Source: Azolla pinnata (lineage: Eukaryota > Streptophyta > Polypodiopsida > Salviniales > Salviniaceae). From it: a DNA stretch of 64,000 nt. The DNA is taken from assembly GCA_037176905.1 (NCBI GenBank), contig JBBBWG010017778.1, positions 1-64,000 of the forward strand, given 5' to 3'. Below are positions 28,283-38,349 of the stretch, piece after piece. Position numbers and translations under genes: made by a program. Every line of letters starts with the position of its first letter. Position 1 is the first letter of the stretch. The notes below the pieces were generated by a model that had not been told where the DNA came from, made no database searches, and saw only the letters and a list, made by a program, of their open reading frames with translations.

Positions 28283-28670
28283 TGTATATATATATACACA
28301 CACACACACATTCACACACACATGCAAGGGCTGCTCAAATAATGAAAAAAAGTCAACAACAGCAAAGATGTACAAAGAGGAAGCTGATTCCAATAATGGG
28401 TGCTGTTTTTTTTGTTTTGTAATCATTTTTTCTTCACTGATTTTGTTGGTGGTGGTTGTTGCTGGTTGGCCCTCTATGGTATATGATCAGAGAAGTTATA
28501 TCTATGAGTCAATGAATGAATGAATGAATGAATGAATTTGGGAGGAAGTATATGCCAAAAAGACCCCCCCACTAGAAAATGCTGCTAGTTTTAGCTGCTG
28601 CTTCTTTCTTCTTCTTCTTCTTCTTTCTTCTTTCTTCTTTCTTCTTCTTCTTTCTTCTTGTGTTTTTTGG
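28283..28670. repeat. cluster of short microsatellites
   Basis: TATA/CACA dinucleotides at about 28284-28322, a GAAT run at 28512-28536 and CTT/CTTT runs at 28600-28660. Confidence 0.85.
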
Positions 28671-28854
28671 GGCATTTTTGGAGATGGAAAAGGGAGAAGA
28701 AAGAAAGAATGGTACTCAACCCGTGAACATGTGAAGAAGACAAGAACTTCAGCAGAAAAAGCTGAAAGAAAGACAAAAAGGGTATAATTTGAAGCATAGT
28801 ACAGGGTTGTTCCTTTATCACACCATCTTTGCACACACATGCATCATCCAAATG

Positions 28855-29460
28855 CATGCATGGTGCATGTGCATGGGCCACATCTAATGGATGAGCATGG
28901 GGAATGCATCATGCATTAAGCATCTAATGGATGAGCATGCATCATGCATCATGCATCAAGCATCTAATGGATGAGCATGCATCATGCATCATGCACATGG
29001 AGCATGCACATGCATGCATGGTGGTGCATGTGCAAGGGCCACATCTAATGGATGAGCATCATGCAAGCATCAAGCATCAAGCATCAAGCATCAAGCATCA
29101 AGCATCATGCATCATGCATCAAGCATCTAATGGATGAGCATGCATCATGCATCAAGCTTCTAATGGATGAGCATGCATCATGCATCATGCATCATGCACA
29201 TGGAGCATGCACATGCCTGTATGGTGCATGTGCAAGGGCCACATCTAATGGATGAGCATGCTTCATGCATCATGCATCATGCACATGGAGCATGCACATG
29301 CCTGTATGGTGCATGTGCAAGGGCCACATCTAATGGATGAGCATGCATCATGCATCATGCATTATGCACATGAAGCATGCACATGCCTGTATGGTGCATG
29401 TGCAAGGGCCACATCTAATGGATGAGCATGCATCATGCATCATGCACATGAAGCATGCAA
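28855..29460. repeat. GCATCATGCA minisatellite, about 85 bp unit
   Basis: Five full and several partial copies of a unit containing CATCTAATGGATGAGCATGC, repeats of ATCATGC, CATGGAGCATGCACATGC and GGTGCATGTGCAAGGGCCA. The inner ATCATGC/ATCAAGC words form a nested short-period repeat. Confidence 0.92.
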
Positions 29461-29566
29461 ACATGTCCCTTTGCGCCATATGAATGAGGCTCTTTGCCAT
29501 GCGACATGCCTGAACGAATGCATGCATGCATGCCCATGCTCTGCTCCTGAGGGCTTTCTTGATGCG

Positions 29567-29657
29567 AGATCGATGCGCCATGGGGTCGATCAGATGTGCA
29601 CCAGATCGATGCGTCATGGGGTTGATCAGATGCGCATCAGATCGATGCGCCATGGGT
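29567..29657. repeat. 38-bp tandem repeat
   Basis: Two and a half copies of AGATCGATGCGCCATGGGGT followed by CGATCAGATGTGCACC, directly after the larger minisatellite. Confidence 0.85.
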
Positions 29658-29699
29658 TGGCCGATAGATGTATTTAGCAGAGCCTCCCAAATAGCTGTC

Positions 29700-31620
29700 T
29701 GTGGCTAGTTTGTTTTTTTTGTTTTTTTAGGGTTGTTTTTTATCACCTCTTTTGTTCATGATGCATTATTTGTCTGGCTTCTTACAAGGTTATGTAATAA
29801 TAACATGGTCAAGTTCTTTTGCTTCCTGTTCACGATTGAGAATCGATCGATCTGGGGGAGAAAAGCGCATCATGATGCGTATGACACGTCATGATTGTGC
29901 ATGATCGGGTTTTGTCAGCAGCTGTAGACATTCTCCTGCCGGACAAGGTGGTCAAACAACAAAGACGGGTTTCGAAGAAAGAAAAAAAACAAATCCTTTC
30001 TCTTCGATTTTCTCTGCCCCGCTGATAATACTGGCTCTGCTGCTCTCTGCGTGTGAATTGCACTGCTCGAGAGCTTCTGTGTTAGGTAGGTTAGAACCCT
30101 GTATCTGACAACTGCTGTCAGACACAATCATGCATAAATAGAGAGGTTTTGTTGGCTAAATGATGGCGCGAATAGCGCCCAGTTGGCACACATATAGCGC
30201 ACAATTATTTCACGATCGTAGTCAGGAAAACATGCCAAGTGTTGTTCTTGATCTATTAATGATGGGCAATATAGGGGAAGATTAGCGAGAGGATAATGGA
30301 TTTAAGGTGTTTAATCACACCAACCATCGTCGAACGACGTACTTTAAAGAATTTGCAAATGTCTCCTATGCCACACATTTTTTCTCTTAAAGAATGGATC
30401 TGTCAACAAAGGTCACAGGTTCAAATCTCACCACACCTTTTGTTGGATTTGTTACCCAGCTTTTGTGAATATTATCCATGTATATTTCTAAGGTTTCAAG
30501 TGTCTTAAAATGACGTAATGAAAGAAGGTAGCTAATTCGTTTAATAACGTTTTCATGCTCATAAATGCAATGCAACTGTATGGGTCTGTTACGACTTTAC
30601 GGTAACCTTCGCTTGCTCAATAAAACCTCAATCCGATTGCTATTGCAACATGAGATAAGCATCATCATCATCATGGAATGTTATGCAATCCTTCAAAGCT
30701 GCTTGCCTCTTCCATGCACTAGTTGGAACAAAAGCTCGTTGTTTCCGGGAATTGCCCACCAAGACCTGGCTTGTCTCCAATGATCCCCATTGTGAAACTT
30801 CTCAATTCACTTTTTCATTCTCAAATAACACTTTCACACTTGAAGATACGAATGCACGAATGTATTCTTGACCAAAATCGATGGTACACATCAATAATCG
30901 GCGTGCATTTTCATACGTATACCCTCCATGTGGGGGCTTCGTTTTTGGAGCATCGGAATCCAAAATCATTCGGTCGCCCCTCTCGGATGGATTTCATGAT
31001 GGCGAGATGAGGAATACGGAGAAAGTGTGATGTGATGTGATGGGATGAGGCCGAATGCAAATGCATCGAATATCCATATTTTGTTAGATGGGAGGTCTTG
31101 GGTTCAAGTCTATATTAATATTGTTCACGCTGTTCTCTCTCACTGTTTGTCTCTATCTGTGTGTTGTTGAAGTTCCATTGATATATTATGTGTACATCGA
31201 CTATGGATAATGCATTCTTCGACATGTTATCAATACCCTTTCCCTCCCAAGAATAACAATATGAAACACATTATGGCCACATTGATGTCAAAAGCCTAGA
31301 ATTTCACCCCGAAAACTTAGCTCTTGAAGGTGGTTTCAAGGGACCTAAACCCTAAGCCAATGTTAGACATCGTGTTTTCAATCATTTATGCAAGGTTCTA
31401 GCTGGCATTTCTCACCTTCAAACAGATACAAACGAGTAGACAAAGCTAGGCTAGAGCAGAGGAGATAACTAGGAAGAAGCCTGTATTTATACAATTCCGG
31501 GCCTCTTGCATGCAGGGTCCTTGCATGCAAGGGGGAGATACATGTAGAGGCTTCTAGAAAGTTCTAGAACTTTCCAGAACATCACAAAGAGATATTAAAT
31601 GTATATGTGTTGGGCATTTA
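29700..31620. other. spacer; two tRNA B-box-like motifs
   Basis: No gene seen. GGTTCAAATCTC near 30417 and GGTTCAAGTC near 31090 resemble pol III B boxes; the second is followed by a CTCTCTCACTGTTTGTCTCT tail. They may be decayed 3' halves of tRNA-derived SINEs, but no convincing A box or target duplication was found. Confidence 0.3.
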
Positions 31621-31875
31621 CATCACGATTTTGTGTTTGATCAATCGATTAGAATAATTGGTTAGGACATGCAGTTGCACTAAATTTTCGATAGAGATGC
31701 TTCGTCTTTTATCAGTTTCTGATGTCCTAGAATTCAAAGGCATGTTGGCAGGTGTATGCAAATGCACCACAGATGAGAGCCTTAGTCGAGAGAACTCGCA
31801 TCGGATCGATTCCGCTCGCTTTTTTCGATCATCCGAAACCATTTCTTTTCGAGAGCCCAAAAGAAAGATCGAGAA

Positions 31876-32170
31876 AAGCCAGAATCGAATCGATCCACTT
31901 AGCTTCTCGATCTTCAAAACTGTTCCTTCCAAAATGCCAGAAGAAAGCCAGAAAAGCCAGAATCGAATCGATCCACTTAGCTTCTCGATCTTCAAAACTG
32001 TTCCTTCCAAAATGCTAGAAGAAAAATGCCAGAAGAAAACCCCTAGAACCGGAAATCTGAAACAGGATGAGCCAAAAGCAAAAAAGCAGAAAAGCAGAAA
32101 AGCAGAAAAAGCAGAAAAGCAGAGAAGCAAAAGAGCAGAAAAGCAGAAAAGCAGAAAAAGCAACGCCCGC
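31876..32170. repeat. 78-bp direct duplication and AGCAGAAA microsatellite
   Basis: Two adjacent copies of a 78-bp unit (31876-31953 and 31954-about 32028) contain AGAATCGAATCGATCCACTT and CTTCTCGATCTTCAAAACTG. An AAAGCAGAAAAGCAG run follows at 32080-32165. The forward frame across it is open for about 200 codons but is compositionally repeat-like. Confidence 0.85.
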
Positions 32171-32229
32171 GCAAACGCAACGAAACGCAAGAGCGCAAAA
32201 GAACAGAAGCGAAAGCAGAATGCAGAATG

Positions 32230-32415
32230 CAGATCGCGAGCATTAGGGCAAAGATGGCCTGATTAGGGTTTCTGCTCCTGCTGCTAAACGCGAGCCGTGG
32301 TGGTGGTGGTGACGCTGCTGCTGCTGCTGCTGGTCCTGATCGTCTTCGTCGTCCGACACAAGTCATTCTTTTTCTTCTCCGCGCGAGTTTTTCTCCATTC
32401 AATCCCTCCCCTCCA
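32230..32415 (+). promoter_or_regulatory. probable untranslated first exon of ATG12
   Basis: A GC-richer segment with TTAGGGTTT, CTG repeats and a good donor (CTCCAG then GTACGA at about 32416) lies upstream of ATG12, whose first coding exon is preceded by a pyrimidine-rich acceptor CTGCAG near 33224. Together they suggest a non-coding first exon and an intron of about 800 bp in the 5' UTR. Confidence 0.5.
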
Positions 32416-33255
32416 GGTACGATCCCCGTTTCCCTCCCCTTCATGCCGTGACTGGATGCTTCACCTCCCTTAACATTTGGAAAAACACGGCCAAACTGCA
32501 AAATTTTCCTTTTATTCTGTCTTCCTCTTTTGTTTTCGATCCCAACAGAACAATCTTTGCTTTTATCTGCCCGTTGGAGGAAGTGAACTTCTTTTCTTTT
32601 TCATATCGGTTTGTCTTCTGTAGGATTTATCCATATATCCTCTTTGACTCATGAAAGGCATACTTTGCGGTCTCTACTGGTGGGAGCAAAATGTTTTTGT
32701 TAGATTTTCTAACACTAATCTGAGAGGAGAAGAGTGTCTGTAAGAAGCAACCGAATTCCTTCTTTCTTCCTTTGATTCAAGGGAAGAAAGAAAGGCAGGC
32801 ATTTCTTGGCTTGATTAATTCACAATATGGATCTGTATATGCACAATTCCGTCTCCCTCTTCAATGAGGATATTCTCCTTAACATTGCAGATTTGTTACA
32901 ATTCCATAACTCTGACTATGAAGCGCATGTCTCCATAATCATCATATCAGCCTTGCAGTTAGAATTTTTTTTTCTCGGATATTTCTTAAGAGATTTTGGC
33001 ATTGCGTATTATATTTTCTTGAACCTTGTCTCGCCACTATTCTGATCTCAATAAAATTGTCTCAGTGAAAGGCTTTTGATTTTACATCAGTTAAAGCGCG
33101 TTGTAAGATATTGTACGGAAACACGTAAAAGTCCTTATATATTTTTATTGCTATACCTGCTCTATACTATTGTCTAATGATTGAACTCTATATAGAATAA
33201 TCAACCTTTTTTTCCTGCTGCAGGAAATGATCATTAATGAGTGGAGCCTCTAGGT

Positions 33256-35116
33256 ATGTCTGGTGCCCAAAAAGGTTAGTGGCATGTGTCCATTAGAAAA
33301 CTGATGAAAGTTTTTTTGCTTGTGGTTAGAGATTGTTCTATTGTAAGAATTTCAGTAATCTGAAGGCATTTTTGTATATGGTATAATGTAGTTGTTATAC
33401 TTTTTCGAGCAACAGGAGATGTGCCAATTCTCAAGCAGTCCAAATTTAAGGTACTTGACTGAACTTCAGGCTGATTACAAACTATTTTGCATATGGACAG
33501 TTGTATAAATGATATAGAAGCCAGCTATATTTGTTAGACATGTGATGTAGCAAGGAACCAGGGAATTATGATTAAGTAGAAAATATTTTTTTTTGGCAGG
33601 TGGAAGCAACGGAGAAGTTTGCCAAAGTAATTGATTTTTTGCGTAGGCAATTGCATAGGGAGACTGTGGTAAGATTCTTGGGGATTTAGCATAAGCTGAA
33701 TCTGGTTTATTGGATGCTATTTAACGTGTTCCTTTCACAGAAGTTTTTCTTCATTCCAATATAGTCTCTGCTTCATTCATGTATCATGGTATTATGAGGC
33801 CCTGGTTATGGTTCTAGCTTTCTTACAATCCCACAATAAATATTGCGAGTCTTTCCTGTATAATTGCATTGTGCATGCGTTACTCTAGGACGAGGAGGCA
33901 TTTGCACTTGCAGATCACGTTGTGTTCTCATATCAAGAAATTTATAAGTGTATGAATCCATCTCTACGTAAATGAGAAATTTATCTCCATGTACATTGAG
34001 AATGCAGTACGCCTAAGCCAGCAATATCAATTGGGATGCATATAGGATGCTTGAATGGGAAATGAGTGCTAGTTTTCCATCTTGTTCGGTTACATGTCAA
34101 TGCTTGGTAGGGAATAATGTGCGTAAACATATTCCTGGTCCCTAATTGTGATTTAGTTTTAACACGTTTTAAGTCTATGGGGAAAACCCAATGAGTTGGT
34201 ATGCTAGATGATAAAATGTTTGCCAATGTTTGTATGTATTGAATTTAGCCGGATTCATTGATGATTTTGTTTGAATGAATTCAATAGTCTCAACTTCTTT
34301 GCATCCCTTAATAGGTGCGCCGCTCATTAAAGGTTACTGTGATGTGCTGTTCCTATTGTTCGTTACATAGGAGAGAACAAAATAATTGTTTCTCCTGTTG
34401 TTTCTTGCCATGTTGGGTGAGGTTATGTGACTAGGTGAAATTGGAAATGTTAACTGTCAACCGTTTAGAACAGTGTGAAGGCCTGGGGATTATGCATTCT
34501 AACCATACTATGGACATGCCATTGGATATTGGTACAAATCCATTGCTTGATCAATCTAAATGAGTAAAAGCCAGTTGATGGTCAATCATGCTGGTTTTCT
34601 TTTCTGGTTTACAAAATTGAAGCAATCATTCATTTGTTGGTTAGTTTGTGTTGAGGTCCATCATGCTGCTTTGATTGTGGTTTGTAAGTCAAAATAAACA
34701 CTGTCTAGCTTGTATTTCATATCGTTATTATGCTTTGGTTTGTAATTTAAGTTATATTTTTTCTAGTTTGTGCATTAGAGTGATCTTTTCTAATTTGTAA
34801 ATTAGGTTTATGAATCCAACTGATATTTTTCATGTTTGTAATCCTGAGTTATCATTGGCTTAGTTTTTAAATTAAAACTGCATTTTTTTCTTTTGCTTTC
34901 AATCAGTTTGTATACATTAACAGTGCTTTTTCTCCTAGTCCTGAAGAAACTGTATCGGATTTATTTGAGGTACATTTTTCATTTCTTTTGCCAGCTCTGA
35001 CGTTAACTGTTACAGCGTTATTGTTATAGTCATTGTACATTATCTTGTGTATGCAGAATTTTGGCATTGATGGGAAACTCGTGGTAAATTATGCATCAAA
35101 TATGGCGTGGGGATGA
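33256..35116 (+). CDS. ATG12: ubiquitin-like autophagy protein ATG12
   Basis: Five exons join in phase: 33256-33274, 33392-33450, 33600-33668, 34907-34969, 35057-35116, giving 89 residues. ATG12 is activated by ATG7, passed to ATG10 and conjugated through its C-terminal Gly to a lysine of ATG5; ATG12-ATG5 with ATG16 then promotes ATG8 lipidation on the phagophore. The chain matches plant ATG12 almost throughout: VVILFRATGDVPILKQSKFK, FAKVIDFLRRQLH, FVYINSAFSPSPEE and NFGIDGKLVVNYA, ending NMAWG with the required terminal Gly and no extension to be processed. The start gives a leader of only six residues before the ubiquitin fold. The first exon is just 19 coding bases. Intron 3 is over 1.2 kb. 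Confidence 0.97.
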
Positions 35117-35650
35117 TGGAAAGGAAATCCAGGACCTCTGAAGCATTTGGATTCACACAAGTAATATTGAACAACAATTAGTAATGAATGTAAATGTAAT
35201 AAAATCAATAGGTTCAGAACTTGGTTTTCTTGGTGTAGTCAGATGAAATGATTTGTTAGTTTCTCTTTGTCGTTTTTCCCTTATTTACCAAACGAATACA
35301 TACACTATACCAATATCACTAACTTCGTTCTTGTGGCATAGCTGACAAAATCTTTTGATATTTGCTCATCTTCCTTTGTCGATGATTTGCCAAGTCAGAA
35401 TGCAGTTCTAATATCTGTACACTGTTAATATATCACACAATAAAAACCTTTTCGAAAAGGACAATCAAGAGCTCATTGTCTTTGGAGAACCCAAACCCTT
35501 TACTGCAGATACAGGTCTGATTGCAAAGCATCCATGGCAAGCCATAACTTGATAATTTTCAAAATATTTGTCACCTATTTCACTCGGTATGTAGTGATTC
35601 AGTGAACTGCTTTACTTGATCCTAGTTGAAAATTTTGACTTTGATCTTAA
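35117..35650. other. 3' flank of ATG12 and AT-rich spacer
   Basis: Likely 3' UTR (AATAAAAT-type words near 35200) followed by unique AT-rich DNA. No gene seen. Confidence 0.5.
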
Positions 35651-35651
35651 T

Positions 35652-36162
35652 TTGGCAAAACTACCAATAATGCCCAAAACTGCCTCAAATGATTATTTGA
35701 CGGCCAATGTTTTTTATGGTTACAGTTTGGTGGCCGCAGTTTTAAAAATTATCATTTGATGCGTACTATCAAATAACTGATTAATCAATTATTAATAAAT
35801 CAGATAATAAAATAACCTTTTGCAATGATTTTCAAGCATGATTTTGTTGAATTCAGAAATTTTATCAAGCTTATAGTACGATTTTAAGGTAATGTTTTCT
35901 AATTATCTCAAGTTTTAGTATCATTTTTATCGCTTGATTACCAATTAATCGGTTATGATCTGATTATGTTATGGGCTCAAATATCTGTTATATGATTGAT
36001 TAATCTTTTAATCCATTGATTTATTGATCTATTGACTGATTGATTTTCTTCCTAATAGTAATTTTAAAAAATGATCAGCATCAAACTGTAATTGCAAAAA
36101 TTTGCTGGGCGTCAAATTGTAGTTTCAGGTAAATTGCGGCCTTTGTCTGTAACTTTCCCAAC
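35652..36162. mobile_element. MITE-like element with long imperfect terminal inverted repeats
   Basis: The left arm (35652-about 35765) and the reverse complement of the right arm (about 36050-36162) align over roughly 110 bases. Shared blocks include TTGG-AAA, ATTTGACG-CCA, TTACAGTTTG-TG and TTTTAAAATTA-type sequence, at perhaps 65-70% identity. The interior is AT-rich and non-coding. The length of about 510 bp, the inverted arms and the lack of coding sequence fit a non-autonomous DNA transposon. The superfamily is unknown; no clear target-site duplication was found and the arms have diverged, so the copy is old. Confidence 0.6.
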
Positions 36163-37330
36163 TATTTTGTAATTCAATTACATAACAGAATGGTGGAATG
36201 TATACTCTTGTTAACATAAGATCTTTTGCATTGGAGTTCTTAGATAGCTGTCATGATAAAAGTGGAAATTGAGTTTATCCTTTGTTCACCATTCAGGGTT
36301 CATTTTCTGTACCCCTAAAATACTAGTGAATTTACCAAATTTAGATCATAGTGAATTGTAACCATTGAACCCCCGAAAAAATCTGAAATTTTTCAAAAAT
36401 TTAAGGAAATATGCAACAAATAGCCATGATCTTGTACTTGATATGCAAATCATTTGAGTGCTAATTATGAGCTTCTGATTTTATATCTTGTTAATGCTCT
36501 TTATTATATAGATCGAAATTTTAGAATCTATATTTTGTTGCTTTTTGGTTTTCTTTAATGATTTATAAGAACTTTTTAGCATTTCACATTTACTTATTTT
36601 TTTTAGATTTCTTTATGTGCTCGTATGGCCTTCAATCAATATCAAAAATATATAAATATTGGTTTTACATGAGAAGAAAAACTACAAATACATAAAAAAA
36701 GGTGCAAGTTCTCAAAGAAAAAAACTTTTAAGAGTAACAGTAGATTAAAAATGAAAAACTCAGTACAATTTTTTATTGAAAAACTTTGAGAGAAATAATA
36801 GATTAAAAAATACTCCTAAAAAACGAGCACCATTAAAAGGTCTTGACTTTCGAAATATGATCAGTGGATTTGATAACACATTAGTGATAAAACTAGTGAC
36901 AAAATGAGTTTGTTGTGTCGTGCATGACAAGCCTATTAACATCTTACAATGGCAATTTTCCATAACACAAGGACTAAGATCTGTTAACACTGTCCTTTTA
37001 GTGGAGGATCGAATGGATATGATGTATCATTGTTTATATGGTGTTTTGCAATCAACCACGGTGAGAAAGAACACACATTTTAAATTTGTTGATCTGGTTG
37101 ACAAACGAAGCATATGTTGATGAGCAAAAAGGACTCCAAATACTGTGGCTTTGAATCGTGCAGACATTTAGAAACGTGGGGACATGATGTACACTAGGAC
37201 TTGTCTTGACGTTTTGCAACGAGCCTTGTTGGAAGCCAAACATCAAGCTTTTGGAACGAGAACATGTTGGCTGAATTCACCCATCTGTAGATTGATACAT
37301 CTCCACAATTATCGTCGTCCATCTGCAAAT
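36163..37330. other. AT-rich spacer; nothing recognised
   Basis: Only short open frames. No repeat or gene signal is strong enough to name. Confidence 0.5.
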
Positions 37331-37915
37331 CGATTGGATCAATCTCTACAAATATTGATTGTCTATAGATGGATCGATCTGTAGATTATGATTGCAAATA
37401 CGTATTGCTGTCCATTGATTGATCGGCTGGTTAATTTGCAAATTACCATCCACCCATAGAGAGATTGATCTATAGATTGCCATCCATCCATAGACCGATC
37501 CATCCATCCACAAACGGCCCATCATCGGCAAATCGGTCGAGTTGCAGATCACCATTCATCGGCTAGATAGATCTGTGCATCACCGTTCATAGGCAGATCG
37601 ATCGCGATACGCATCATGCGCGCGTCGATCGATCTTCAAATCACCATTCGTCGACAAATCGGTCGATCTACAGGTCGATCAGAGACGGATCGTATGCAAG
37701 CGTCGAGCATCTCAAGCGGATCGAACACAAGGGTTTGAAAATCTACCAGAATCGGTAACCGATCGATCCGCGAATCGGCATTCGTCGACAGATTGGTCAA
37801 TGTACTACAGATCGATCAAGGTATGGATCGTATGCCAAGCGTCGAGTATCGATCGGATCGAGCAGCAGAAGGGTTTGAAAATACACACGAATCGATCCGA
37901 TCGATCCGATATGCA
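37330..37915. repeat. GATCGATC-rich degenerate tandem repeat
   Basis: Degenerate units of about 35-55 bp built from GATCGATCTGTAGATT, CACCATTCATCGGC and CAGATCGATCG. At its end two copies of a longer block share GGATCGTATGC(C)AAGCGTCGAG and AAGGGTTTGAAAAT (about 37685 and 37825). Confidence 0.8.
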
Positions 37916-37947
37916 TGACACATGTACTATCATTCTCAACAACAATC

Positions 37948-38026
37948 TGAGGAGGCAAAATTGTTCTCAAGTTTGTTCCTTGCTGATGAGGCAAAAATTG
38001 TTCTCAAGTTTGTTCCTTGTTCTGTT
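37948..38026. repeat. 36-bp tandem duplication
   Basis: GAGGCAAAATTGTTCTCAAG with TTTGTTCCTTG occurs twice in tandem, about 330 bp upstream of the kinase start. Confidence 0.85.
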
Positions 38027-38349
38027 TCCACACAGAGAGAAACCTGCAAGAAGCAGTAGTGTAGCTAGCTAGCTAGCCATGGCTTCTTCCCCAGCACAAA
38101 GAAAGAACAGAGAGCCGCTGCTCCTCTATCCTTACTAGGTCAGTAGCTCCCACTCCACGGTCGCAGCATCCCTTCTCCTCTTCGTGTCGGAAGAACAGCT
38201 TCTCTTTCGTTTTGCTTTGCTTTGAACCTTGCTTGCTTCTTTTCTTGTTTTGATCTTGTTCGGGGCAAAAAAACCTGCAGAGTTTCCCCTCATCCTGAGA
38301 GATAGACTGGGGAAAACCACCTTGACCTCCAGCAAGAGCTCACGGGGCT

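Noticed and set aside
28855-29460. CRISPR-like array
   Set aside because: The units are contiguous tandem copies with no unique spacers, and the genome is a plant nuclear one.
31658-32266. 202-codon forward frame upstream of ATG12
   Set aside because: It spans a 78-bp duplication and an AAAGCAG microsatellite, and ends inside the probable ATG12 5' exon. Composition is repeat-driven.
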